A stretch of DNA of 64,000 bases, taken from positions 62,001 through 126,000 of the forward strand of contig NZ_JAYKGK010000005.1 of NCBI RefSeq assembly GCF_036860675.1, in the 5' to 3' direction. Origin of the DNA: Rosettibacter primus. GTDB taxonomy: Bacteria > Bacteroidota > Ignavibacteria > Ignavibacteriales > Melioribacteraceae. Positions 45,661 to 54,137 of this stretch are shown in pieces; position 1 is the stretch's first letter; the number at the start of each line of letters is the position of its first letter. The notes beneath the pieces were generated by a model, which saw only the letters and a list, made by a program, of their open reading frames with translations, searched no databases and was not told the origin of the DNA. The position numbers and the translations under genes are program-made.

Positions 45661-46310
45661 CTAATTAGCAAAATCTAGTATTGGAATTAATAGTGGATGT
45701 CGAAATTTTTCATTTACTTCTTTTGATATCATTGTTAATTTTTTATTAATATTTATACCTGTCAATCGATGGTATGGAATTTTGCATTAAAAACTTTTTT
45801 ATTGCATTATAATCCTATAATGTATCCCATTCTATTTCATTAATATTTTTTATTTCTTCTTTCAAAATTACCAACCATTGATATCATAACCTTTTAACAA
45901 TGTTGGAATTTCAGCATCAATAAAAATAGCATAGCAATATTAGAGAATGGACTAAATATTAATAAAATAATTTCTTGAGGGTTTGCATGTATTATCTGAC
46001 ACATAAATTCAATAGCTTCATCTTTGAGAAATTTAGTTATATTCTTACATCTATAAAATAAATTAGTTTGATGAACTTGAGTTAGTTATTGCTTCGTTAT
46101 TAATGGTCTATCAATAACTAAATAAATTGTGATATTCTTTATGTATACTGCACGTGCAATCATAGCTCTTTTTTCAACTTCACCAGTTACTGTTGTTAAG
46201 TTCTAATATCACAAATTCAGAATAAGCAAGAATAAATACCAAAACAATTGCGCTATCTTTCAATCTATTCTATTGTGTGTATTTAATAAAATTTTAATAA
46301 CAAAAAACAT
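45661..46310 (-). pseudogene. decayed inosine-uridine-type nucleoside hydrolase
   Basis: Conceptual translation of the minus strand gives ordered pieces of a nucleoside hydrolase in shifting frames. The first is an N-terminal piece (KILLNTHNRID, stop, DSAIVLVFILAYSEF). Then come TVTGEVEKRAMIARAVYIKN (about 46200-46090), DEAIEFMCQIIHANPQEIIL and FSPFSNIAMLF (about 46030-45930), DAEIPTLLKGYDINGW, and finally PYHRLTGINI and FRHPLLIPILDFAN ending at a TAG. At least three frameshifts and several stops separate them. The metal-binding DTD of the family has become NTH, and the C-terminal part is missing. It lies between the aldo/keto reductase and PhyH genes on the same strand and was probably once part of that operon. 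Confidence 0.72.
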
Positions 46311-46393
46311 TTAATTGTTATCAACAATCTATTAGAAAGATTACAATAAATCTTGTGGATAATTGATTTATAATTTGTAATAAATTGATTGTT

Positions 46394-47422
46394 TCACTGA
46401 TGTGCTAAACGGTCTAATTGATTTCTTCTATATGTTTCAAAATACCACTGTGGATAAAGTTTACTAGGTTGACTTACAAAATCAAGCATCTCCATTTCTT
46501 CATCATTTAGTTTCCATGTGCTTGCTTTTAAGTTATCTATAAGCTGTTTTCTATTTCTGACTCCGATTACAACCGATGTAATGCCCTTTTTTCTTAAAAG
46601 ATAATTTATTGCAATTTGAGAAAATGTTACATTTCTACTCTTAGATATCTTTTCCATTTCAGCAAATACTTTTATGGTCTTATTAATATCAAGAGGTCTT
46701 AAATCATCTGGTGAATTAAGCCGAGTACCTTTAGGCCATTTTTTAATATTTCTATACTTCCCACTTAAATAACCCCCATGCAGAGGTCCCCAAACAATAA
46801 TTCCAATTCCCTGATCCATACAAACATCAATTTGTTCATATTCAAGTTCCCTACTTAAAATTGTATAAAAAGCCTGATTTGAAATAAACTTTTCCCAGCT
46901 ATTTCTTTCACATATAGCTTGGGCTTTCATAATCTGCCATGCATAAAAATTAGATAGTCCTATATATCTTACTTTCCCTTGTTTTATCAGTTCATTAAGG
47001 GTGCTAAGGGTTTCCTCTAAGGGAGTAACAAAATCGTAAGAATGAATCTGATATAAATCAATGTAATCTGTATTAAGTCTCTTTAAACTATCATTGCAAG
47101 CTTCAATAATTCTTTTTCTTGATAATCCATCACCATTTGGTCCTTCTTTCATCCTGAATCCAAATTTTGTTGCAATTATTACATCATTTCTTTTCTTCCC
47201 TAATGCTTTTCCCAGCATTTTTTCAGAGATACCATTTGAATAAATGTCGGCAGTATCAAAAAAATTAACACCATAATCAATTGCTAGAGCAACCTGATAG
47301 TTCGCTTCTTTTTGATTGGTATGGGCAATATGAGTCCAACCCTTATCTCCTGTAAATGACATGACACCAAAACAAATTTCTGATACAAATAAACCAGAAT
47401 TACCCAATTTATTATATTTCAT
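46394..47422 (-). CDS. aldo/keto reductase
   Basis: The 342-residue NADPH-dependent reductase has the family tetrad visible as FDTADIYSNG (Asp, Tyr), IIATKFGFR (Lys) and LYQIHSYD (His). ISEKMLGKALG and GVRNRKQLIDNL near the cofactor site are typical of the branch related to YhdN/Kv-beta. GGGGAGG sits just ahead of the ATG, which follows directly on the stop of the cupin gene. It probably reduces a sugar or sugar-derived carbonyl in the cytoplasm; the substrate is not evident. It ends next to the nucleoside hydrolase remnant. Confidence 0.92.
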   Translation of the reverse strand: MKYNKLGNSGLFVSEICFGVMSFTGDKGWTHIAHTNQKEANYQVALAIDYGVNFFDTADIYSNGISEKMLGKALGKKRNDVIIATKFGFRMKEGPNGDGLSRKRIIEACNDSLKRLNTDYIDLYQIHSYDFVTPLEETLSTLNELIKQGKVRYIGLSNFYAWQIMKAQAICERNSWEKFISNQAFYTILSRELEYEQIDVCMDQGIGIIVWGPLHGGYLSGKYRNIKKWPKGTRLNSPDDLRPLDINKTIKVFAEMEKISKSRNVTFSQIAINYLLRKKGITSVVIGVRNRKQLIDNLKASTWKLNDEEMEMLDFVSQPSKLYPQWYFETYRRNQLDRLAHQ

Positions 47423-48040
47423 TTAAGCCTCCCCATATGCATGTGTGTGATTCCAAAGATGTCCTGTTCTTTTTTTACCTTTTAACGAAGTTTCAAAATA
47501 TATTCCTTTCAGTCTCTGGTGTATAATTGGAATATCATGATGAAACCCTGCTTTAGTTGCTATACAAACTCCTTCTTGTAATTTATAGAAATTACCTTCC
47601 GATACAGCTATTCCTTCCCCTTCATAGAATATCCAGTATTCATCACAATCATGAAAATGGTTATCAAAGTTAGTATTTCTTGAATAAGAGGTATAATCAC
47701 CAATGTTCCTAGGAAACTCTGTGTTATCCAAAGTAAATATTCCAGAGTTAGTAATTTCAGTCCAATTTCCTGTCGCTACTATGATAATGCTAGTTTGATT
47801 ACTTACATTCCTCAAAAATCCTACTTCATTCATATCTATTATATCCCCCTTTTTTATTCTCTTTTCATTTTCCTCAGAAATCTTAAATGTTATTTCGCCT
47901 TCGCATAAAAACAATAAAGACTTCTGATATATATATTTTTTTAAAAATAATTCATCATCATTCTTTAATATAAAAATGTGATATTGTCTTAGTTCACACC
48001 AATCAGGGAATATTTGTTTTTCATAATATATTTTCGGCAT
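47423..48040 (-). CDS. two-domain cupin protein
   Basis: The 205-residue protein lacks a signal peptide and has two cupin-like halves: SLLFLCEGEITFKISEEN ... IKKGDIIDM in the first, and FDNHFHDCDEYWIFYEGEG ... IATKAGFHHDIPI in the second. The second half keeps His and Glu residues suited to bind a metal; the first does not. The function is unknown. Its start overlaps the end of the ABC ATPase gene by 20 bases and its end abuts the aldo/keto reductase, so it is firmly in the operon. A sugar isomerase or sugar-sensing role is possible. Confidence 0.7.
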   Translation of the reverse strand: MPKIYYEKQIFPDWCELRQYHIFILKNDDELFLKKYIYQKSLLFLCEGEITFKISEENEKRIKKGDIIDMNEVGFLRNVSNQTSIIIVATGNWTEITNSGIFTLDNTEFPRNIGDYTSYSRNTNFDNHFHDCDEYWIFYEGEGIAVSEGNFYKLQEGVCIATKAGFHHDIPIIHQRLKGIYFETSLKGKKRTGHLWNHTHAYGEA

Positions 48041-49112
48041 TTACCCTATCTCCCGTCTTTAAATCAAAGAAATGAAGTTTAGTAATATCAGGCTTAAAAT
48101 TAAGTTGATCTCCTACTCGAAATGAGTGTCTCTCATAAGATTTTGATACAAAATTATTTTTCACATTTGAAGCATAAACCAAAGCTTCATCACCAAGCCA
48201 TTCAACAACATCAACTGTACCTTTAATAATGTTTTCTTCTTCATTTGTAATCTGAATATTTTCTGGTCTAATACCTATTAAGATTTTTTTATTAAAATAA
48301 TTTTGAAGTTCAACATTTTCATGCAACTTAAGAGTAAAACAATCATTTTTAAGTATAATATTCTCGCTTTTTATTACTTCCACTTCGAAAAAGTTCATAG
48401 AAGGTGACCCAATAAAGCTTGCTACAAAAACATTATTGGGTTTCTCATAAAGTTCAGTAGCAGTACCCATTTGCATAATTAAACCATCCTTCATTACTAC
48501 TATCCTATCTCCCATGGTCATTGCTTCAATTTGGTCATGCGTTACATAAACCATTGTTGTTCTAAGTTTTTGATGAAGTTTTTTAATTTCTGAGCGCATT
48601 TGAGCTCTTAATTTTGCATCAAGGTTAGAAAGGGGTTCATCAAACAAAAACACCTTTGGTTGTCTTACTATAGCCCTTCCAAGAGCCACTCTTTGTCTTT
48701 GTCCACCTGATAATTCTTTAGGCTTACGGTGAAGGATATCTTTTATATTCAGAATTTCAGCTGCTTCATATACTCTTTTTTTAATATCTTCTTTAGGTAA
48801 TTTTCTTATTGTTAAACCAAATGCCATATTATCAAATACGTTCATATGGGGATAAAGAGCATAATTTTGAAATACCATTGCTATATCCCTATCTTTTGGA
48901 GGAACATTAGTTATACATTTCTCACCAATGAAAACATCACCACTAAGAGGTTCTTCGAGTCCTGCTATAATCCTTAAAGTGGTAGTTTTACCGCAGCCTG
49001 TTGGTCCAACCAGTACTAAAAATTCTCCATCTTTTATGCTAAGATTGAAATTATCCAATATTTTAACTTCCCCATATGTCATAAATATATTTTTCAATTC
49101 TACAGATGCCAT
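48021..49112 (-). CDS. sugar ABC transporter ATPase (MalK/UgpC/MsmX type)
   Basis: The 363-residue protein has an ATPase domain (about 1-235) with Walker A GPTGCGKTTTLR, signature LSGGQRQRVALGRAI, and Walker B VFLFDEPLSNLDAKLR followed by VYVTHD. A C-terminal TOBE-type regulatory domain follows (IGIRPENIQI; VDVVEWLGDEALVYA). This architecture belongs to carbohydrate uptake type 1 transporters. No permease or binding-protein gene is visible in the window, so it must work with components elsewhere or serve several transporters, as MsmX does. Confidence 0.92.
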   Translation of the reverse strand: MASVELKNIFMTYGEVKILDNFNLSIKDGEFLVLVGPTGCGKTTTLRIIAGLEEPLSGDVFIGEKCITNVPPKDRDIAMVFQNYALYPHMNVFDNMAFGLTIRKLPKEDIKKRVYEAAEILNIKDILHRKPKELSGGQRQRVALGRAIVRQPKVFLFDEPLSNLDAKLRAQMRSEIKKLHQKLRTTMVYVTHDQIEAMTMGDRIVVMKDGLIMQMGTATELYEKPNNVFVASFIGSPSMNFFEVEVIKSENIILKNDCFTLKLHENVELQNYFNKKILIGIRPENIQITNEEENIIKGTVDVVEWLGDEALVYASNVKNNFVSKSYERHSFRVGDQLNFKPDITKLHFFDLKTGDRVNAENIL

Positions 49113-49132
49113 ATTCTCTCCTTTAATTTTTT

Positions 49133-50326
49133 TTACTTTTTTGGATAATTTGAAAGCAACGGAACATCATTATTTATGTCAGGTCCAAAAAACTTGAATA
49201 TAATAACTTCCTCTTTCCCTATATTTGAAATTTCAACACCTTCAACAGCGGTTTTATATGTAATTAATAACTCATCATAACCATAATTATTTGCTTCAAT
49301 CATTAGACCGCCATAATTTGCTTTACCTTTCCAAATTAAAATATTATAAATACCTTTTTCTTTAGTGAAAAATTTTCCGTTTGGTTTGATTACTAACTTT
49401 TTACCACTGAATTTTGTAGTATTATAAAAAATCCAATACTCTTCGGCTTGATTTGTTTTTGTAATTAAAATTGGGGGTGTATGTCGATTTTCATAAAAAT
49501 ACGGGTCACCGCTTATTTCCCAATTTATCATTTCTATAATAATTCTTTCCCCATATTTTTCTCTATCAACTTTTCTAACATCTTTAAAAAGAAGTTCCTT
49601 ATCAATCATTTTATTTCCGCATTTTGCTTGCATCATTGCAAATACATCAGAATCCTCTTGTAATTCTATAGTAAGAGCAGTGCCAGGCGCATGCAATGTC
49701 CCTGCGGGCACATGAAATCCATCATTATGAATTTGTTTATAAGCTCTTGAATGTTGCAAAATAGAGTCATCTTTCCATTCTATTAAATGGGGTAGTAATA
49801 AATCATATTTTTTTTCTAGTGCAATGTAGGGGTGTATACCAAAATATGTTTCGGGACTTTTTCCCAATGGAACATTCTCGGGGAAATAATACGCTTCTTC
49901 TTTGGGATTTCGTCCAACTAACTTCGCGTGCTTTTCCATTTGATGTATATGCAATGGTAATCTTTCTTCATAATCAAAAATTTTTGCAAGCCTCCCTAAT
50001 CCTTTATGATTCTTAAAATATCCTTGACCTAAAATTAATTCAGGTAATAACTCAATAGCTTCTTTCAAAAGGATTTCTTCTTTTGAATTAACATTTAATA
50101 TGCTTAAACCTTCATTTTGAACTGAAATACGATTATCTGCTTTTGTTGTGGAAGCAAGCCATCTTTCACAAATACCACCTCTTTCACCAAGATTAAATTG
50201 CGATTCGTGGAGTGCAAATCTTCTACCCGGTGGTAAAAAATCTCTTGCAACCCATGCTGGATGTAATCTCAAAATCCCGTTATTCTTTTCTAATTCTTCG
50301 ATAATTATTTTCTTTTTATCACTCAT
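49133..50326 (-). CDS. class I mannose-6-phosphate isomerase-like cupin protein
   Basis: The 397-residue cytoplasmic protein resembles class I phosphomannose isomerases. PLHIHQMEKHAKLVGRNPKE gives the two-histidine and glutamate metal site, and DGFHVPAGTLHAPGTALTIELQEDSDV carries the distal cupin motif. The N-terminus (LRLHPAWVARDFLPPGRRF) differs from classical ManA, and the familiar QPNKFVYKDPNHKPE-like element is not obvious. It may therefore isomerise a different sugar. With GH92 nearby, mannose metabolism is a natural guess. GGAG precedes the ATG. Confidence 0.75.
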   Translation of the reverse strand: MSDKKKIIIEELEKNNGILRLHPAWVARDFLPPGRRFALHESQFNLGERGGICERWLASTTKADNRISVQNEGLSILNVNSKEEILLKEAIELLPELILGQGYFKNHKGLGRLAKIFDYEERLPLHIHQMEKHAKLVGRNPKEEAYYFPENVPLGKSPETYFGIHPYIALEKKYDLLLPHLIEWKDDSILQHSRAYKQIHNDGFHVPAGTLHAPGTALTIELQEDSDVFAMMQAKCGNKMIDKELLFKDVRKVDREKYGERIIIEMINWEISGDPYFYENRHTPPILITKTNQAEEYWIFYNTTKFSGKKLVIKPNGKFFTKEKGIYNILIWKGKANYGGLMIEANNYGYDELLITYKTAVEGVEISNIGKEEVIIFKFFGPDINNDVPLLSNYPKK

Positions 50327-50337
50327 AAATACTCCAT

Positions 50338-53085
50338 TTATAATTTTATTTTACTTAAAAAATTTTCAGAGTTGATATAATGAATCATATTATCTAGTAA
50401 ATATGTCGCATAAGGATCTATACTATAATTATCTAACAATTTATATGACGTTAAGATTAAGTTTCCTTTACCTACTTGAATTTTAACTGTTACAGGAGAC
50501 GAAAAATGTATCCACCCAATAAATAATCCTGATAAAACATCATTAAAATTCTCTGATTTTATAGAAGAAATGATATAATTGGGAAAGACATTAACAGCTT
50601 CAAAACCTTGAATGGGTGTAAAGTTAATTTTCTTAAAAATTTCATCTGACTTTACCCAACTAAAACTTGAGACCCAGCTCCCATCAAGCCATGATTCATC
50701 TCTTTTAATCTTAACAAAAGGTAAATTATAGAAATTAGTTGAACTATCTATTAAGCAAATTACTTTCCTACCATTTTTTAACTTTTTATAAATACTATCA
50801 TTTATTGTATTTGTAATTATTATAGAGTTTGTATCCGAGAATAAATAACCTTGACTTGATAAATTATTCTTGAATATAACCTCTTTTTCCTTAGAAGATG
50901 GCAGTTCAATATAAAGCTTAGTACTAACATTTATATTTCTTCGAGGATAAATAAAAATTTCATGATAATTTGTTGAGATTATTTCCTCCTTATTATTTAT
51001 AAGATAAAATTTAATTAAGTATTTTTGTGGCTCCGAAAATTCCTTACAAGTAATTTTTATAAGACCAACTTTTTTAACACTTGTAGGTATAATATTTGAA
51101 ATAATTATTTCACCTCTCTGATTATCGGAAGTTACCCAAATAATTTTTGAATTACTTAAATTAAGGTTAGAATAGTGAGAAAGAAAAATATCAATTATAA
51201 TGGTTTCATCTTCCCAATAATTAAATTTTTCAGTTCGTGGAATTATCAAATCTGCATTTTGAATTTTAGATAATTCCTTATGATAAATTTTAAAATTCCT
51301 CCACATATCTAATAATCCATTACATTCCCAATTCAAATCAGTAAATTCAGTTATCACATAACCTTGAATTTCATTATTAAGTCTAATTTCTTCTATTTCA
51401 TACTTTAATGCTCTAAATTGTGCCCATTGTGTTTCTTTAGCTAAATTATTATAAGAATAAAAAATTTTTGAATATCCAAATTCATTGAATCTTTTTATAA
51501 CTCCTTCAGGCATTACAACATCTATATCATTAAACTTTCTTGAGAACCAGAACGGTTTTTCTTTAGGATATATAGGTAAACCCCAATTACCAAATTCAGA
51601 AATTATTAATGCTTCATTACCTGTTTCATAAGAATCTCCATAACTACTAAAGAGCCATTTAGGTCTCGTAGATACTTCTTTTATTGTATTTGAAAATTCT
51701 TTATATCTTTCTGGCATTGACCAATATGTATGATAATCATTTATATCAGTTTTTAAATGAAAATTACCCCAGCAAGCACTGTTATCTACTATTAATCTGC
51801 CCTTAGCTTTATCTTTTGCATAATTAAATTCATTAACTAGCCATTCCCGATGTGGTGATTTAGATAAATCAATACCCCAGCTTTCATTTATTAAAGAAAT
51901 TATAACCAATGATGGATGATTCCAATCACGCTCCAACATTCTATCAAAAGTATTTCTTACACGAATTTTTACATTTTCGTCGAATAAATCCCAATTGGGA
52001 ATTTCATACCAAATAAGTAATCCAAGTTTATCAGCAGCCTTGAGATACCTTTTATCTGGAATTTTTATATGACATCTTAGAGTGTTCAATCCCATTTGTT
52101 TTGCTTTAATCATCTCATCTTTCAAATATTCATCATCAGGTATCTCGTAAATTGTCTCAGGGTAAAAATCCTGATCGAGAGCAGCTATCATGTAGAATGG
52201 TTTATCATTTAAATAAAATTTTTTGTCAACTATCTTGAATTCACGAAAACCAAAATAGTCTTCGTAATAATCGACACCAAACTTTATTTTAATAGAATAA
52301 AGATTTGGATTATTTAATTCCCATAATAATGGAGATATTATATTACCTTTAACTATCAATTCATTTTCATTTTTTACAAGTAACTTTTTTTCATAGACCT
52401 TCTTATTATCTGGTGAATAAATCTGAAAAATTAAATCAACAGGTTTGTGAAATTTTGAAAAATGATTAAGAAAAATTTTAGCAGTAAAATTACCAGATAA
52501 TTCAGAATCTATCATAACATTTTTCACAAAACTCAAAGGTTTAATTAATAAATATACCTCCTGCCATATACCACTATTTTGTACATACCAATTTTGTTTT
52601 CCATGAGGAATATGATAATAACTTATACCGTCAGTCCCTAATGAGTCAATAGAGGGATCAGTTACTCTTAAAAGTATTTCATTCTCCCCGTCTTTAAGAA
52701 ATTCAGTAATATCAAAATCAAAAGGTAAATACCCCCCTTCATTTTCACCTACATATTTTCTATTAATAAATAACTTAGAATAATAATCTACAGCATCAAA
52801 TCTTATAATATACCTTTTATATTTTTTAAGAATAATTTTTATATTTTTTTTATACCATACAACACCCTGATAATCCAAAAAGTCGTTATTTAATCGATGC
52901 CAAGAGCAAGGCACAATAATTTCTTGCCAATCTTTTGTGTTATCAATATTCTCCAATGTTATTGAATTTGAATTATCTTTGATAATATACCATCTACCAC
53001 TCAATGAAATACTCTGACTATTGCTTATAGACGACATTAGAAATAAAATCAAAGTAAAATACAATAGATTTAATTTCGTTTTCAT
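50338..53085 (-). CDS. exported GH2 beta-glycosidase
   Basis: The 915-residue protein has a signal peptide (LLYFTLILFLMSSISNS), a GH2 sugar-binding domain (about 25-185; GVVWYKKNIKIIL, LFINRKYVGENEGGYLPFDFD), an immunoglobulin-like domain and a barrel from about 290. NESWG supplies acid/base Glu401. The nucleophile is probably Glu497 (IISEFGNWG), with Glu580 (VITEFTDLNWE) an alternative. A C-terminal region of about 300 residues has no recognised domain and no T9SS tail. Its ATG overlaps the stop of the epimerase gene (ATGA), which indicates translational coupling. The sugar specificity is unknown. Confidence 0.85.
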   Translation of the reverse strand: MKTKLNLLYFTLILFLMSSISNSQSISLSGRWYIIKDNSNSITLENIDNTKDWQEIIVPCSWHRLNNDFLDYQGVVWYKKNIKIILKKYKRYIIRFDAVDYYSKLFINRKYVGENEGGYLPFDFDITEFLKDGENEILLRVTDPSIDSLGTDGISYYHIPHGKQNWYVQNSGIWQEVYLLIKPLSFVKNVMIDSELSGNFTAKIFLNHFSKFHKPVDLIFQIYSPDNKKVYEKKLLVKNENELIVKGNIISPLLWELNNPNLYSIKIKFGVDYYEDYFGFREFKIVDKKFYLNDKPFYMIAALDQDFYPETIYEIPDDEYLKDEMIKAKQMGLNTLRCHIKIPDKRYLKAADKLGLLIWYEIPNWDLFDENVKIRVRNTFDRMLERDWNHPSLVIISLINESWGIDLSKSPHREWLVNEFNYAKDKAKGRLIVDNSACWGNFHLKTDINDYHTYWSMPERYKEFSNTIKEVSTRPKWLFSSYGDSYETGNEALIISEFGNWGLPIYPKEKPFWFSRKFNDIDVVMPEGVIKRFNEFGYSKIFYSYNNLAKETQWAQFRALKYEIEEIRLNNEIQGYVITEFTDLNWECNGLLDMWRNFKIYHKELSKIQNADLIIPRTEKFNYWEDETIIIDIFLSHYSNLNLSNSKIIWVTSDNQRGEIIISNIIPTSVKKVGLIKITCKEFSEPQKYLIKFYLINNKEEIISTNYHEIFIYPRRNINVSTKLYIELPSSKEKEVIFKNNLSSQGYLFSDTNSIIITNTINDSIYKKLKNGRKVICLIDSSTNFYNLPFVKIKRDESWLDGSWVSSFSWVKSDEIFKKINFTPIQGFEAVNVFPNYIISSIKSENFNDVLSGLFIGWIHFSSPVTVKIQVGKGNLILTSYKLLDNYSIDPYATYLLDNMIHYINSENFLSKIKL

Positions 53086-54125
53086 AATAATCCTTGAAAT
53101 AGCTTATTTTTAATTTCCTTGTATCTATTAATAAACTCTATTTCTGCTCTTCGATTTTTATAGCCAACCGAGTCACCATTAAATTCATTAAGATACCAAT
53201 TTATTGTAATAGGCATCCATGTTTCAAAGGGCGTTGACTTATAATTCACATCCTTTTTTATTTTTTGTAAACTATAAATTGCTGTCCTTCTCGTATTGAA
53301 AGGAAATACATCCCCTTCATGTGATAAACTAAATGGTAACTTATCAAATATTTCTTGCTCCACATGAACAATTTCAATTTTTTTATTTAGTAAATTAGCA
53401 AGTCGTTGTAGATATTCATTAAGTGAAAATATTTCTTCTGATGCAACATTATATGCATTACCTATCGTTTCAGGATATTCTAATAATTTCACAAATGTAT
53501 CGGCAAGGTCATCTACAAAAACTAATTGTGTAGCAAAATCTCCACTACCAGGAACAAGCAAAGGTTTTCCATCCATGATTCTTTGTATCCAGAAATAATC
53601 TCTTTTATAAGGATCTCTTGGTCCACAAACATAAGGTGGTCTGATTGTAGTAACAGGGAATATTTTTTCATTATGAACAGACCAAAGAAATTCTTCACAT
53701 TTCCTTTTATTAATTCCATATTCCATCCCAAAGGGATTGCGTGGGAAATACGGCATTATACTTCCTTTATCTTGGTCTTCTGTTATTGGACATCTTATTT
53801 CATTAGAAATCATGTAAACAGAAACTGTACTACAGTGAATAAATCTGCCTATTTTGCCTTTAAAGACATTGTATGCAAGTTTAGAATCTATTGGTTCATA
53901 AGCAATCATGTCATAAACAGCATCAAACTTTGTTTGAGAGATAATCTCATTTAATAAATTAAGTTCATTTCTTTCTCCCTTGAAAACTTTAATTCTATCA
54001 TCGGATAATAAATTACTTTTTGTATATCCTCTAATTAGTATTGATACTTTATAATTCTTTCTCAATAAGAGCTCTGTTATTTTCGAACTAATAAACCCAG
54101 TTCCACCTATTATTAAAATATTCAT
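53082..54125 (-). CDS. NAD(P)-dependent sugar epimerase/dehydratase (extended SDR)
   Basis: The 347-residue cytoplasmic enzyme has the nucleotide-binding motif GGTGFIS at its start. The active-site region is FIHCSTVSVY with YGINKRKCEE (the YxxxK pair near residue 140). RPPYVCGPRD and LVFVDDLADTFVKLLE are typical of NDP-sugar epimerase-like members. It might act on a free sugar or a sugar nucleotide produced from the operon's substrate. It is coupled by a 4-base overlap to the GH2 gene and lies 12 bases after the GH13 gene. Confidence 0.85.
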   Translation of the reverse strand: MNILIIGGTGFISSKITELLLRKNYKVSILIRGYTKSNLLSDDRIKVFKGERNELNLLNEIISQTKFDAVYDMIAYEPIDSKLAYNVFKGKIGRFIHCSTVSVYMISNEIRCPITEDQDKGSIMPYFPRNPFGMEYGINKRKCEEFLWSVHNEKIFPVTTIRPPYVCGPRDPYKRDYFWIQRIMDGKPLLVPGSGDFATQLVFVDDLADTFVKLLEYPETIGNAYNVASEEIFSLNEYLQRLANLLNKKIEIVHVEQEIFDKLPFSLSHEGDVFPFNTRRTAIYSLQKIKKDVNYKSTPFETWMPITINWYLNEFNGDSVGYKNRRAEIEFINRYKEIKNKLFQGLL

Positions 54126-54137
54126 ATTAATTCCTAA

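Noticed and set aside
53526..53954. 142-residue plus-strand open frame
   Set aside because: It is a shadow opposite the epimerase gene, whose nucleotide-binding motif and translational coupling are clear.
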